Shown in pieces: positions 1-9,233 of a stretch of DNA of 64,000 nucleotides. The DNA comes from Ruegeria sp. THAF57 (GTDB lineage Bacteria > Pseudomonadota > Alphaproteobacteria > Rhodobacterales > Rhodobacteraceae): NCBI RefSeq assembly GCF_903914075.1, contig NZ_CAIWNQ010000002.1, forward strand, positions 248,001 to 312,000. The letters are read 5' to 3'. The position numbers were made by a program, and so were the translations under genes. The notes under the pieces were generated by a model, which ran no database searches, had not been told where the DNA came from, and saw only the letters and a program-made list of their open reading frames with translations. How positions within the stretch are numbered: position 1 is the first letter of the stretch; each line of letters opens with the position of its first letter.

Positions 1-247
1 ACACCCGCGCGATCATTGGACGGCGCTTTTCCATGACACCGACGCCTGCGTTGCACCCGTGCTTAGCCCCGAACAGGCACATTCGCACCCCATGAACAAC
101 GCGCGCCAGACATGGCAGAACATCGACGGAACTCTCCAGGCCGCCGCCGCGCCGCGCTTTTCAAACCAAGCATGGCAGCCAAAGCCCAGCCCGTCGCGCG
201 GCGAACACCGCTCGGAAATTCTGGACGAACTCAACCCAAAGCGCTGA
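1..247 (+). CDS. CaiB/BaiF family CoA-transferase, C-terminal end (partial)
   Basis: The reading frame is open from base 2 to the TGA at 245-247, and the gene begins outside the window. The 81 visible residues contain the segment TDACVAPVLSPEQAHSHP followed by a proline/alanine-rich stretch and APRFS. This pattern is typical of the C-terminus of family III CoA-transferases, such as alpha-methylacyl-CoA racemase and formyl-CoA transferase relatives, which move CoA between carboxylic acids or epimerise 2-methylacyl-CoAs. Only the tail is visible, so racemase and transferase cannot be told apart. The gene is convergent with hemE and separated from it by a palindrome-rich gap. Confidence 0.75.
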   Translation, partial: HPRDHWTALFHDTDACVAPVLSPEQAHSHPMNNARQTWQNIDGTLQAAAAPRFSNQAWQPKPSPSRGEHRSEILDELNPKR

Positions 248-287
248 TCCGCCCCTTCATCTGGCTATAAATATCCCGGGGGATGAA

Positions 288-321
288 TTGGCCGCAGGCC
301 AAGAAGGGGGCCGGCCCCCTT
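288..321. terminator. Paired palindromes between convergent genes, probable bidirectional terminator
   Basis: Two perfect inverted repeats lie back to back. TTGGCC-GCA-GGCCAA is at 288-302, and the 18-bp palindrome AAGGGGGCCGGCCCCCTT is at 304-321. They occupy the gap between the end of the CoA-transferase gene (247) and the end of hemE (330). The position between two convergent stop codons supports a terminator acting in both directions. There is no long T-run. Confidence 0.5.
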
Positions 322-329
322 CCACCAGC

Positions 330-1364
330 TTAGCGCGATCGCACAGTATCAATCATCAACTGCACGTTCTCTGGGTCTGCATCTGGCGTGATCCCGTGCC
401 CAAGGTTGAAAATATGCGGCCCCTTGGAAAACGCCTCAACGATCTGGCGCGTTTCATCTACTAAAGCCTGCCCACCCGTCACCATATGGGACGAGGCCAG
501 ATTGCCCTGCACACAGCAGTCTACCTGAACATGGGTCGCCGCCCAACCCGGCGCAACCGAGTTATCCAGCGCCACACAATCCACTCCGGTCGCCTTGGCA
601 AACCTGACATAGCCTTCACCGGCCTCACGCGGGAACCCGATCACCGGAATACCGGGATGACGCGCCTTGATGGCTTGGGTGATCACCCGGCAGGGCTCAA
701 CGGCGTATTTCTGGAACGCGTCCCCCTTCAATGACCCGGCCCAGCTGTCAAAGATCTTGACCACCTCGGCCCCTGCCTCAATCTGGGCCGAGAGGTATTC
801 GATCGTGGCCAGCGTGATCCGCTCCAGCAACGCCTCGAACAGTACCACATTCCCTTCGCGCAGCGCATGGGCCGGGCCTTGATCCGGCGTGCCGCGCCCG
901 GCGATCATATAGGTGGCCACCGTCCATGGCGCGCCTGCAAAACCGATCAACGTTGTCTCGGACGGCAATTCACGCGATAGGATTTGCACAGTTTCATAGA
1001 CCGGCGACAAAGTCTCGTGGATCGCATCAACAGGCTTCAATGCGTCAAATTCGGCCTGCTGTGTGATGGTCGACAGGCGCGGCCCTTCGCCGGTCACGAA
1101 CCACAAATCCGCGCCCAGCGCCTGCGGTACCAGCAGGATATCGGCAAACAAGATCGCCGCATCGAACCCATAGCGGCGAATTGGTTGCAACGTTACCTCG
1201 GCCGCCAGTTCGGGGTTATAACACAGCGACAGGAAATCCCCCGCCTGCGCCCGCGTCGCGCGGTATTCAGGCAGGTACCGGCCGGCCTGGCGCATCATCC
1301 AGATCGGCGGAACATCCTGCACCTCACCGGCCAGCGCCCGCAGCAGTTTCTTTGTCTCGGCCAT
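330..1364 (-). CDS. hemE: Uroporphyrinogen decarboxylase
   Basis: Cytosolic enzyme of tetrapyrrole synthesis that removes four carboxylates from uroporphyrinogen III to give coproporphyrinogen III. The 344-residue protein has the family's usual length. It carries the N-terminal signature [17 protein letters not shown], the [12 protein letters not shown] segment, the [13 protein letters not shown] motif and a C-terminal [16 protein letters not shown]. The ATG at 1364 is preferred over an upstream in-frame TTG because GGGGG sits 5 nt ahead of it. The gene is divergent from hemC, an arrangement common in Rhodobacteraceae that places two consecutive heme and bacteriochlorophyll steps on one intergenic region. 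Confidence 0.97.
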   Translation of the reverse strand: MAETKKLLRALAGEVQDVPPIWMMRQAGRYLPEYRATRAQAGDFLSLCYNPELAAEVTLQPIRRYGFDAAILFADILLVPQALGADLWFVTGEGPRLSTITQQAEFDALKPVDAIHETLSPVYETVQILSRELPSETTLIGFAGAPWTVATYMIAGRGTPDQGPAHALREGNVVLFEALLERITLATIEYLSAQIEAGAEVVKIFDSWAGSLKGDAFQKYAVEPCRVITQAIKARHPGIPVIGFPREAGEGYVRFAKATGVDCVALDNSVAPGWAATHVQVDCCVQGNLASSHMVTGGQALVDETRQIVEAFSKGPHIFNLGHGITPDADPENVQLMIDTVRSR

Positions 1365-1470
1365 GTCTGCCCCCAATCATCAGGTTTGCGCCACGGGTCG
1401 GCCCTCAGTGGCAATTTGTCAAGCTCTGCCCCCATTGTCAGGGCAATGTGACGCGACTAAAGCTGTGCGC

Positions 1471-2430
1471 ATGACACTGACCCTGCCCTCCCCCGACTCG
1501 CCACTCAAGATCGGTACCCGAGGATCACCTCTGGCGCTGGCACAAGCCTATGAGACACGGCAGCGACTGGGCGCGGCTTTCGACTTGCCGGATGAAGCGT
1601 TCGAGATCGTGGTCATCAAGACCACGGGTGACAACCGCGCCATGATCGACGCGGACCGGCCGTTGAAAGAGATCGGCAACAAGGGCCTGTTCACCAAGGA
1701 GATCGAAGAAGCGATGCTGCGCGGTGATATCGACATCGCCGTGCATTCCACCAAGGACATGCCGGTGGAACAGCCCGCCGGTCTGGTGCTGGACACCTTC
1801 CTGCCACGCGAGGATGTGCGCGACGCCTTCATCTCGCCCAGCTTCAGTTCAATCCACGACCTGCCGCAGTGTGCAACCGTCGGCACCTCGTCCCTGCGCC
1901 GACGGGCGCAACTGCTCAACCGTCGCCCCGACCTGAACGTGGTCGAGTTTCGCGGTAATGTGCAAACGCGGCTGAAGAAACTGGCCGACGGCGTGGCCGA
2001 TTGCACCTTTCTGGCCATGGCCGGTATCCGCCGCCTGAACATGGACGACGTCCCCGCCACCGCCATCACCCCCGAAGATATGCTGCCTGCCATCGCCCAG
2101 GGCACTATCGGTATCGAACGCCGCAACGGCGATTCCCGCGCAGCTTGCATGCTCGAGGCGATCCACCACGCGGAAACTGGACAGCGTCTGGCCGCAGAAC
2201 GCGCGCTGCTGGCTGCGCTGGACGGCTCTTGCGAAACACCGATTGCCGGCCTTGCCGATATACGAGACGGCCAGCTGCGCCTGAGGGGTGAGGTTTTGCG
2301 CCCCGATGGGTCCGAGGCCATCTCGGAAGACATCACTGGCGCGGTTGTAGATGGGCCTGAGATGGGCCGCACCATGGCGGAAACGCTGCTGCAGAAGGCG
2401 GGTTCAGGGTTCTTTGACTGGAAAAGTTAA
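1471..2430 (+). CDS. hemC: Hydroxymethylbilane synthase (porphobilinogen deaminase)
   Basis: Polymerises four porphobilinogens into hydroxymethylbilane, the step before uroporphyrinogen III synthase. The 319-residue product begins just ahead of KIGTRGSPLALAQ. It has the VHSTKDMP active-site segment, the VGTSSLRRRAQL loop, and LLAALDGSCETPIAG, where the Cys attaches the dipyrromethane cofactor. An in-frame extension begins at 1363 inside hemE. The ATG at 1471 fits family length better, although its ribosome binding site is weak. It is divergent from hemE, and their 106-bp gap must hold both promoters. Confidence 0.97.
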   Translation: MTLTLPSPDSPLKIGTRGSPLALAQAYETRQRLGAAFDLPDEAFEIVVIKTTGDNRAMIDADRPLKEIGNKGLFTKEIEEAMLRGDIDIAVHSTKDMPVEQPAGLVLDTFLPREDVRDAFISPSFSSIHDLPQCATVGTSSLRRRAQLLNRRPDLNVVEFRGNVQTRLKKLADGVADCTFLAMAGIRRLNMDDVPATAITPEDMLPAIAQGTIGIERRNGDSRAACMLEAIHHAETGQRLAAERALLAALDGSCETPIAGLADIRDGQLRLRGEVLRPDGSEAISEDITGAVVDGPEMGRTMAETLLQKAGSGFFDWKS

Positions 2431-2610
2431 GAAAAATCTCGCAATGTGAACTACTTCACTGCTCGCGTTTTGAGACTCTGACAACATACAGATACACCGA
2501 TTGAGACGTCGGGCTGCTCTCGAAAAAGTCGAAAGTTTGCAAGTCTGTCCATATTTTTAAGTGGTATTCGAGGGGGCGAGGTGCAGCCCCGGACATCCAA
2601 TCAGTCAGGG

Positions 2611-2633
2611 CCGCTGTCATCAACTGGCAGCGG
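2611..2633. terminator. Hairpin between convergent hemC and aminotransferase gene
   Basis: CCGCTG (2611-2616) pairs with CAGCGG (2628-2633) across an 11-base loop, followed by TCCGTTTCTTT. It lies between the hemC stop and the stop of the convergent class III aminotransferase gene. The T-rich tail suits termination of rightward (hemC) transcription. The rest of 2431-2661 shows nothing gene-like. Confidence 0.45.
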
Positions 2634-2661
2634 TCCGTTTCTTTGCCCAAACTAAATCCGT

Positions 2662-3939
2662 TTAGGCATTGGCAATCATCTGGACCGCTTTTTCAACCGC
2701 GTGCTTAGTCTGTTGCAGGTCCGCTTCCGTCACAGCCAAGGAAGGATAAAGCTTGCCCGGCGACTTGAAGATCCCGCTCGTCCTTAAGCTGTTGTTGTAC
2801 ATCACGTTACGATGCGGATCATCATGCTTGGCGCTGCGGTAATCGCGGCAATCGTTTTCCGTGAAAAAGATATCGAACAACGTCTCGTCGCCGCAAATCC
2901 GAAACGGAATCCCGGCTTTGACCAAGGCAGTACCCTGCATCTGTTGCAAGGCTGCACCCGCTGCGCGCAGTTGGTCATAGACGCCGTCGCGCCGAAGAAC
3001 CTCCATCGTTTTCAGGCCCGCGACCGAGGCCACCGGGTTTCCCGACAAGGTCCCAAGTTGCATCAACCACCCGTCCTCGCCAACCTGAGCCTTGTCGAAG
3101 TGTTTCATGATCTCGGCGCTTGCACCCAGCGCGGCCAAAGGGAACCCTCCGCCGATAATTTTGCCCAGCGTGCAAATATCGGGTGTCACACCGTATTTCT
3201 CCTGCGCGCCGCCATAGGCCAAACGGAACCCCGTGACGATCTCGTCAAAGATCAGCAGGACATTGTGCTGGTCGCACAGGTCGCGCAGCCCTTGCAGGTA
3301 CCCGGGCAAGGGCGGGATGATCCGCTGCAAGGGCTCGACCATGATCGCTGCGATGTCGTCATGTTCATTCAGCAGGGCAGCGACGGCCTCAAGATCGTTG
3401 AATGGCGCAATCAGCATCTGCTCGGCCACCCCATCAGGTATCCCGGCGCTGTCAGGCACCGCTTGCGGAAAATTGACATGGCGGCTGGGGGCAAGGCTCA
3501 TCTGCGCCTCGGCGCTCATGCCATGATAGCCGCCTTCAAATTTCAGAATCTTGTCACGCCCGGTATAGGCGCGGGCCAGACGGATAGCGTACATGTCGGC
3601 CTCGCCACCCGAGGCGACAAAGCGCACCTGCTCGCAGCAGGGCACCGCATCGACAATAACCTCAGCCAGTTCGATACCCTTGGCGTTATTGGCAAAGAAA
3701 GTCATGCCCTTGGGCAGTTGTTCCAGCACCGCCTCCATCACTTCGGGGTGGCCGTGGCCCAGCAGCATCGGGCCGGACCCGATCAGATAGTCGATATATT
3801 CCTTGCCGTCCTCATCCCAGACGTGGCTGCCCTCGCCACGTGCGATAATGATGCCGGGGTCGAAATTGCCAAAACCCCCAGCGGGCAAGACCTCATTCGC
3901 ACGGTCGATCCATTCGGATTGGGTGTTGATCTTGAGCAT
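2662..3939 (-). CDS. Class III PLP-dependent aminotransferase, glutamate-1-semialdehyde aminomutase-like
   Basis: The 425-residue fold-type I PLP enzyme has the GGEADMYAIRLARAYTG segment near residue 111, FDEIVTGFR with the cofactor-ring Asp at 232, and TLGKIIGGGFPLAALG with the Schiff-base Lys at 260. The closest pattern is the glutamate-1-semialdehyde 2,1-aminomutase/omega-aminotransferase group. The last position of a catabolic operon argues against a haem role and for transamination of an amino or betaine-derived intermediate. The ATG at 3939 begins 1 bp after the stop of the enolase-superfamily gene. An upstream in-frame ATG at 3969 would overlap that gene. The exact substrate cannot be read from sequence. 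Confidence 0.85.
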   Translation of the reverse strand: MLKINTQSEWIDRANEVLPAGGFGNFDPGIIIARGEGSHVWDEDGKEYIDYLIGSGPMLLGHGHPEVMEAVLEQLPKGMTFFANNAKGIELAEVIVDAVPCCEQVRFVASGGEADMYAIRLARAYTGRDKILKFEGGYHGMSAEAQMSLAPSRHVNFPQAVPDSAGIPDGVAEQMLIAPFNDLEAVAALLNEHDDIAAIMVEPLQRIIPPLPGYLQGLRDLCDQHNVLLIFDEIVTGFRLAYGGAQEKYGVTPDICTLGKIIGGGFPLAALGASAEIMKHFDKAQVGEDGWLMQLGTLSGNPVASVAGLKTMEVLRRDGVYDQLRAAGAALQQMQGTALVKAGIPFRICGDETLFDIFFTENDCRDYRSAKHDDPHRNVMYNNSLRTSGIFKSPGKLYPSLAVTEADLQQTKHAVEKAVQMIANA

Positions 3940-3940
3940 C

Positions 3941-5044
3941 TCAGGCGATCTCCAATATCGGGGAACCAAGGATATCCGGGTCGGGCGTCACGCCCAAACC
4001 GAGGCCCTCAGGTGGGGCGATGCGGCCGTCTTTGCGGCTGGGCGCATCGGGGCAGAGGCGTGGAGCCACGTAAGAGGACAGATCGCAGGTGTTCATCAGC
4101 GATCCCTGCGGGGTCGAGGCCGCGAAATGCAGCGCAGCGGCGGTGACGATATCGGACCCCCATGTGCATTCGGCGCAGATCTCGGCCCCCAGATGTACGG
4201 TCAGATCCCGCGCGCGGCGCATGGCAGACAGACCTCCGAACTTGGATAGTTTCAACGCCACCGCATCCATGCAGCCAAGTTCATGCGCTCGCAGCAGCGA
4301 GGCCAGATCGTGTGCGTTCTCGTCGATCTTCATCGGCAGGCCGGTGGCTTGCCTGACGGCAGCACAATCTTCCAGCGTTTTGCAGGGCTGTTCCAGCATC
4401 ACATCCAGTTGCGCCACCGCGCGGCCCGTGCGCGTGGCCTGCAGACGCGATGCGCCGCAGTTCCAGTCACCATAGACGATAGGGCCCGACCCCACGGCCT
4501 CGCGCACCTTGATCAGGCGTTCAGCGTCGGCCTGCCAATCGGCTTCGACACCCAATTTGACCTGAAACTGGCGAATGCCTGTCTGATAGGCGACTTGCGC
4601 GATGCGGGCCATCTCATCCGGGGCAACGCAGGTGATCGAGTGGTAAAGCGGCATGTCCTTGCGCGTGCGCCCACCCAACAGCGCATAAACCGGCTGGCCC
4701 GTGGCTTGGCCAAACAAATCCCACAGCGCCAGATCAACGGCGGACTTGGCGTAGCGATGGCCTGGTAAAAACCCATCAAGCTTGCGCATAGGCGCGTCGG
4801 CCCCGAAAGGTGACATCCCGAGGATTTCCGGGGCCATTTCAGTAATCGCGGCGGGAACACCATCGGCATAGGCCGGAAGGTAGTGAGGGATCGGGCAAAC
4901 CTCACCCCACCCTTGCAGGCCAGTATCTGTGATTAGGCACAGGACATGGGTTTTGACCGTGGCGCAGGTTTTGCCTTCGGCCATGCGGTACGTTTCATGG
5001 CTGCTGAGGTCGACAGACCAGAGGATGAGTTTGGTAATCTTCAT
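3941..5044 (-). CDS. Mandelate racemase/muconate lactonizing (enolase superfamily) enzyme, HpbD-like
   Basis: A 367-residue enolase-superfamily protein with an N-terminal capping domain and a TIM barrel. Metal ligands are visible as Asp193 (YGDWN), Glu218 (MLEQPC) and Asp241 (KIDEN). Potential acid/base lysines are Lys163 (FQVKLG) and Lys265 (ALKLSKFGG). From memory these positions match the two lysines of the 4-hydroxyproline betaine 2-epimerase HpbD of Pelagibaca, and [16 protein letters not shown] is also alike. Neighbouring Rieske and dimethylglycine-dehydrogenase-like genes, which also occur in hydroxyproline-betaine clusters, support a betaine epimerase or a related dehydratase. The ATG at 5044 overlaps the DddQ-like stop by 4 bp. 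The longer in-frame start at 5143 is rejected as it lies inside that gene. Confidence 0.85.
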   Translation of the reverse strand: MKITKLILWSVDLSSHETYRMAEGKTCATVKTHVLCLITDTGLQGWGEVCPIPHYLPAYADGVPAAITEMAPEILGMSPFGADAPMRKLDGFLPGHRYAKSAVDLALWDLFGQATGQPVYALLGGRTRKDMPLYHSITCVAPDEMARIAQVAYQTGIRQFQVKLGVEADWQADAERLIKVREAVGSGPIVYGDWNCGASRLQATRTGRAVAQLDVMLEQPCKTLEDCAAVRQATGLPMKIDENAHDLASLLRAHELGCMDAVALKLSKFGGLSAMRRARDLTVHLGAEICAECTWGSDIVTAAALHFAASTPQGSLMNTCDLSSYVAPRLCPDAPSRKDGRIAPPEGLGLGVTPDPDILGSPILEIA

Positions 5045-5616
5045 GCGGCGTCCATCCGGGGCAGATCGTCCAAGCCTTCGCCGCGCCACAACACATAGGT
5101 CAGGATCGGGCTGTCGGTGGTGATCATGGCATGGCTCTGCCAACTGGCATGTAGGCGGGTTTGATTGGGGATTAGGTCGGCCTCATTTCCTTGAACGCGA
5201 AACCGCGCGCGGCCAGCGGCGATCAGGTACAGTTCTTCGGCCTTGTGGCTGTGCCAATCATAGTTCAGCCCGTCACCCCAATAGGCCACATAGCCGCGCA
5301 GTTTCGACGAGTAGAAATGGCCAGCTGGACCGAACAGCTCGTAATATCCGTAGCGATTCAGAAAATCGGCTCCGACTTCGTCTTCGGTATAGGTTTGTTT
5401 CCAATTGGCCAGATGTGCGGTTGCGCGGATTGCTTCAGTCAGGGCTAGGGTCGGCCCGGCGTCGGGCCGGATCGCCTGCACCAGGGGAACTGCCGGAATT
5501 GCGTTTGGCGGCACATCAGCGGCAAACAAGTCGTCGGGCCAATCTCCGAACGCAGCCAGATCGGGATGCGTGTGATGCAACTGCCGCGCGGCTTCGAGAA
5601 CATCATCCATGGTCAT
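5041..5616 (-). CDS. dddQ: DddQ-like cupin DMSP lyase
   Basis: A 191-residue single-cupin protein of the size of the DMSP lyase DddQ, which cleaves dimethylsulfoniopropionate to dimethyl sulfide and acrylate. It has [15 protein letters not shown] and the first cupin motif in [17 protein letters not shown], giving His122, His124, Glu128 and Tyr130. The second motif supplies His156 and His162, followed by [14 protein letters not shown]. This HxHxxxExY arrangement plus a late His is the hallmark of the DddQ/DddL/DddW lyase group. It overlaps both neighbours by 4 bp, so it is translated with the reductase and the enolase-family enzyme. Some DddQ-like cupins are weak lyases, so activity toward DMSP is inferred. 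Confidence 0.75.
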   Translation of the reverse strand: MTMDDVLEAARQLHHTHPDLAAFGDWPDDLFAADVPPNAIPAVPLVQAIRPDAGPTLALTEAIRATAHLANWKQTYTEDEVGADFLNRYGYYELFGPAGHFYSSKLRGYVAYWGDGLNYDWHSHKAEELYLIAAGRARFRVQGNEADLIPNQTRLHASWQSHAMITTDSPILTYVLWRGEGLDDLPRMDAA

Positions 5617-6695
5617 GGGATCACCACAATGTTTCCGGTGTGTTGTTTTGCGATGAACGCGGCCTGTGCCTCGCGCAGTTCCTCCAGCGGATAGGTCGCG
5701 GCAAGGGCCGGTTTGATCTGACCCGCCTCGATATATTTGACAAGGTTCTGCATGACCTCTGGGTCAATCACGGTCGAACCGGTGAAGGTCAGGTCGCGCA
5801 AATAGAAGGTGCGCAGGTCGAAATCCACCATCGGACCCGCGATGGCACCGGAACAGGTATAGCGCCCGCCGCGTTCGAGGATGTCGATCAGGATCGGCCA
5901 ATAGGGGCCGCCCACGACGTCTGCGACCACGGTGATTTTTTCATCCCCCAGCGCCGCACGCAGGTTATCGGGCGCGCGCGGCAGGATTTTGTCCGGGCCA
6001 AGTGCGTCAACGTCGGCGTGTTTCGCTTCGGACGCCAGTGCAATGACCCGCGCGCCGCGTCGTTTGGCCAGTTGCACCAATGCGCCTCCGACCCCACCCG
6101 AAGCTCCGGGCACCAGAACCGTGTCAGTCTGGGTGACATTGGCGCGGGTCAGCATCCCCTCGGCGGTCGAGTAGGAACAGGAAAACGTTGCCAATTCCGC
6201 ATCCGACAGATCGGATGTGATCGGCACAGCGTTCACGGCCAGAGTGGTGGCGTATTCGGCAAACCCTCCGTCCCGTTCCGAACCGTAGTAGCCGGTTTTG
6301 TCCGTGTTTCCGGGATCAACTGGATCGCGCAACCAGCCATCGGTGATCACGCGCTGACCGATGCGGGCGGGGTCGACGCCTTCGCCCACGGCGACGATAT
6401 GGCCACAGATATCGGCCCCTTGGATGCGTGGGAAGGTGATCGGGTTGCCGCCCCAGGTAGGGTCTTCTTCGCCCACTTCTTCAAACGCGCCTCCGGTGGT
6501 CGCGTCAGTGACGGTCTTGGAATACCAGCCCGACCGCGTATTGACGTCCGTGTTGTTCAGACCGCAGGCGGCGACCTTGATCAGCACTTCATTGGCGAAC
6601 GGTTCGGGGCGGGGCCAGTCGGGATGCAGCACCATTTGCTCCAGACCACCATGACCCATCGTGACCATGGCTTTCATCGTATCGGGCAGGATCAT
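5613..6695 (-). CDS. MDR-family NAD(P)H-dependent oxidoreductase (quinone reductase/alcohol dehydrogenase type)
   Basis: A 360-residue medium-chain dehydrogenase/reductase with a GroES-like N-terminal half and a Rossmann domain carrying [17 protein letters not shown]. The position where zinc alcohol dehydrogenases have a catalytic His after CGxxxTD is Asn ([11 protein letters not shown]), which points to a zinc-independent, quinone-oxidoreductase-like member. It overlaps the flavoprotein stop upstream and the DddQ-like start downstream by 4 bp each. It may reduce an unsaturated or carbonyl intermediate made in the same pathway. It is not obviously AcuI, the acryloyl-CoA reductase often paired with DMSP lyases. 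Confidence 0.8.
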   Translation of the reverse strand: MILPDTMKAMVTMGHGGLEQMVLHPDWPRPEPFANEVLIKVAACGLNNTDVNTRSGWYSKTVTDATTGGAFEEVGEEDPTWGGNPITFPRIQGADICGHIVAVGEGVDPARIGQRVITDGWLRDPVDPGNTDKTGYYGSERDGGFAEYATTLAVNAVPITSDLSDAELATFSCSYSTAEGMLTRANVTQTDTVLVPGASGGVGGALVQLAKRRGARVIALASEAKHADVDALGPDKILPRAPDNLRAALGDEKITVVADVVGGPYWPILIDILERGGRYTCSGAIAGPMVDFDLRTFYLRDLTFTGSTVIDPEVMQNLVKYIEAGQIKPALAATYPLEELREAQAAFIAKQHTGNIVVIP

Positions 6696-9148
6696 TGCGC
6701 GGCCTCCAGTACAGCGTCGGTGCGTGGCAGAAGGCTTTGCGGATCATAGGCCGGTTCACACAGCACGCGGGCTGCGCGGGGTCGACCGTGGATCACGACT
6801 TGCAAGGCTGTCCCGGGTATGGCGGCCTCGGGCTTGATATAGGCAAAGGCCAGAATCTTGCCGACCGTGTGCCCATATGCCACCGATGCGGTTGAACCGA
6901 CGACGCGACCGTCCAGCATCACCGCCTCACCGCCATGACCGTCGCTCTCGCCTTCCGGCTCAATCTCCAGATAAGCGCAAACCCACGGAAGGTCGGTGTT
7001 CAGGGTCTTGTCTTTGCCCAGATACTCCTTGTCGGTGCGCGCAAAGCGCAGCACGTTGGCCTCGGCCAAAGTGACCTCATTGGTCAGCTCGCCCGCGCCT
7101 TTGAATCCTTTCTCCATCCGCATCACGTTCATGGCGAAGCTGCCATAGTCCGCGATGCCATGCGGCTCTCCGGCGGCCCAAAGCGCGGTGTAGACATCCA
7201 GACAGGCAGCGTTGGGCATATGCAGTTCCCAGCCCAGTTCCCCGGCATAGGACATGCGGAAGGCCCAGACCTTGTGGCCCGTGATCGTGATCTCTTGCGC
7301 AGACAGCCAGCGGAACCCAGCATTGGTCAGATCAGAATCAGTGCAGCGCGCCAATACGTCCCGCGATCGGGGGCCGTTCAGCGACAAAGCCGACCAGTCA
7401 GCGGACAGAGCGTTGATCTGCACATCCTCATCCACACGCTGTTGCGTCAGGTGGTCCAGCAGGCGTTGTTCAAAAAAGGCGGCACAGACCAGATAAAAGC
7501 GATCCTCGGCCATGCGGACAATGGTCGTCTCCAACTCGATCCGGCCCCGGCGGTTGAGCATATGGGTCAGGGTGATGGATCCCACCTTTTGCGGCATCCG
7601 GTTGGCGGTCAGCCGATCCAGCAACGCATAGGCGTCCGGTCCTGAAACCTCGACCTTGGTGAAGGCGGTCACATCCATAATGCCGACGCGTTCGCGCACC
7701 GCTTTGACCTCGGCTGCGACCATGTCTTCGGCGGGGGTTCGGCGGAAGGAATAGTGATCGCGCTGCTCCACACCGTCCCGCGCGAACCAGCGGGGACGTT
7801 CGAAGCCATAGACCTCTTCATGCACCGCTCCTTTGGAGCTCAGCAGATCATACAGGGGCGATGGCTTTATCGGACGCCCCTGGAGCCGGTTGAAATGCGG
7901 AAAGGGGATTTCGTGGCGCAGGCAGTAGTCTTCCTCGGCCTTGATCACCTGCCAGTCCTTGGTGGCATAACTGCCGAACCTGCGCGGGTCGAATTCACGC
8001 ATCGAAATATCGGCGGCCCCATGCACCATCCAGCGCGCTAGCTCACGGGTCAGGCCCGGCCCCCAGCCAATGCCGATCTGGGTGCCGCAGCAGCACCAGT
8101 AATTCTGTACACCCGGCGCAGGCCCGATCAGGGGGTTACCGTCCGGCGGATGCGAAATCGCCCCATGCACATCGCGCTGAATGCCCAGTTCGGCAAAGAT
8201 CGGCATCCGGTTCAGGCTTTCCTCCAGCCACGGCATCACCCGGTCGTAATCGGCGTCGAACAGCCAGTTTTCATATTCCCACGGACAGTGATCATGCCAG
8301 ACCGAGTTCGGGTTTTCCTTCTCATAAATCCCGATCAGACCGCGATTTTGCTCCATCCGGATATAGCCCGAGACTTTGCGGTCATCGCGGATCACCGGCA
8401 GTTCGGTGTCGAGGTTCCGGAACTCGGGCACCGGTTCGGTCACGAAGTAATGGTGCGTCATCGAGGTCATGGGCAATTGCAGCCCCGACCATTCGCCCAT
8501 CTGGCGGGCATAGGTGCCGCCCGCGTTCACCACATGCTCGCAGGTGATAGTGCCTTGCTGGGTCTCGACCATCCATTCGCCCGTCGCGGCCTGCGCGATG
8601 TTGGTGGCGCGGCAATTGCGAAAGATGCGGACGCCTTTCTGGCGCGCACCTGCGGCCATCGCCATGGTCACATTGGTTGGGTCAACATGGCCGTCATCTG
8701 GCGTGTGCAGCGCACCCAGAACACCGTCCAAGTTATAAAACGGGTGCAGTTCGGCGACTTTTTCAGGGCCGACCAGTTCGATATTGAACCCCAGCGAACG
8801 GCCCACCGACAGCGTGTGGCGCAGCCAGTCCATCTCGTCCTCGGTATAAGCCAGACGGAACGAGCCGCAGCCATGCCATGTCACCGGCTGGCCGGTTTCA
8901 GCCTCCAATTGACCGGAATAGAGACCGATATTGTAATCTACGCATTTGCCCAGCCCAAAGCTTGAGGTCGAGTGGGTGATCTGGCCTGCTGCGTGCCATG
9001 TGCTGCCGCTGGTCAACTCAGCCTTTTCCAACAGGACGGTATCCTCGCCCCAACCTTCATGCGCCAGATGATAGGCCAGACCGACCCCCATGACTCCGCC
9101 TCCGACGATGACCACGCGGGCGTGGGTGGGCAATTTCTTCTCGGACAT
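6692..9148 (-). CDS. FAD-dependent oxidoreductase with GcvT domain, dimethylglycine/sarcosine dehydrogenase-like
   Basis: The 818-residue protein has an N-terminal DAO-type FAD domain with VVIVGGGVMGVG at 12-23, and SGSTWHAAG in which His52 matches the covalent-flavin His of dimethylglycine and sarcosine dehydrogenases. A C-terminal half (about 440-810) of GcvT/aminomethyltransferase type includes MSYAGELGWELHMP. These enzymes oxidatively remove an N-methyl group and pass it to tetrahydrofolate. It is first in the five-gene minus-strand operon. AGAGGAAA precedes the ATG at 9148. With the Rieske protein encoded divergently it would supply successive demethylation steps of a methylated amine. 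The substrate is not defined by sequence. Confidence 0.85.
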   Translation of the reverse strand: MSEKKLPTHARVVIVGGGVMGVGLAYHLAHEGWGEDTVLLEKAELTSGSTWHAAGQITHSTSSFGLGKCVDYNIGLYSGQLEAETGQPVTWHGCGSFRLAYTEDEMDWLRHTLSVGRSLGFNIELVGPEKVAELHPFYNLDGVLGALHTPDDGHVDPTNVTMAMAAGARQKGVRIFRNCRATNIAQAATGEWMVETQQGTITCEHVVNAGGTYARQMGEWSGLQLPMTSMTHHYFVTEPVPEFRNLDTELPVIRDDRKVSGYIRMEQNRGLIGIYEKENPNSVWHDHCPWEYENWLFDADYDRVMPWLEESLNRMPIFAELGIQRDVHGAISHPPDGNPLIGPAPGVQNYWCCCGTQIGIGWGPGLTRELARWMVHGAADISMREFDPRRFGSYATKDWQVIKAEEDYCLRHEIPFPHFNRLQGRPIKPSPLYDLLSSKGAVHEEVYGFERPRWFARDGVEQRDHYSFRRTPAEDMVAAEVKAVRERVGIMDVTAFTKVEVSGPDAYALLDRLTANRMPQKVGSITLTHMLNRRGRIELETTIVRMAEDRFYLVCAAFFEQRLLDHLTQQRVDEDVQINALSADWSALSLNGPRSRDVLARCTDSDLTNAGFRWLSAQEITITGHKVWAFRMSYAGELGWELHMPNAACLDVYTALWAAGEPHGIADYGSFAMNVMRMEKGFKGAGELTNEVTLAEANVLRFARTDKEYLGKDKTLNTDLPWVCAYLEIEPEGESDGHGGEAVMLDGRVVGSTASVAYGHTVGKILAFAYIKPEAAIPGTALQVVIHGRPRAARVLCEPAYDPQSLLPRTDAVLEAAQ

Positions 9149-9195
9149 GACATTTCCTCTTCCCGAGTCGCTTTTCTGCTCGACAGGCTAATTCC

Positions 9196-9233
9196 ACATT
9201 TGTACCATCGTCAATCATGAATGACACAAATGT
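9196..9233. promoter_or_regulatory. Inverted repeat at the divergent rpiR-type/catabolic promoter
   Basis: ACATTTGT (9196-9203) and its exact reverse complement ACAAATGT (9226-9233) are 22 bp apart and straddle the regulator start codon at 9217, within the short gap separating the two divergent units. The arrangement fits an operator through which the RpiR-type protein controls itself and the flavoprotein operon. This is inferred from position and symmetry only. Confidence 0.4.

Noticed and set aside
1365-1470. Specific -35/-10 promoters for hemE and hemC
   Set aside because: TTGTCA-like strings occur twice but without a convincing paired -10 element at proper spacing.
2812-4146. A 444-codon plus-strand open frame
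   Set aside because: It lies entirely opposite the aminotransferase and enolase-family genes, has GC-rich antisense composition and no family motif; an antisense shadow.
5613-6695. AcuI acryloyl-CoA reductase
   Set aside because: It is an MDR next to a DMSP-lyase-like gene, but its N-terminus and internal sequence do not resemble AcuI as I remember it.
6935-8965. Long plus-strand frames opposite the flavoprotein gene
   Set aside because: They mirror the codon pattern of the 818-residue flavoprotein and have no ribosome binding sites or motifs.
6692-9148. DmdA (DMSP demethylase)
   Set aside because: DmdA is a stand-alone GcvT-like protein of about 360 residues; this protein has an additional FAD domain with a covalent-flavin His and is of dimethylglycine dehydrogenase type.
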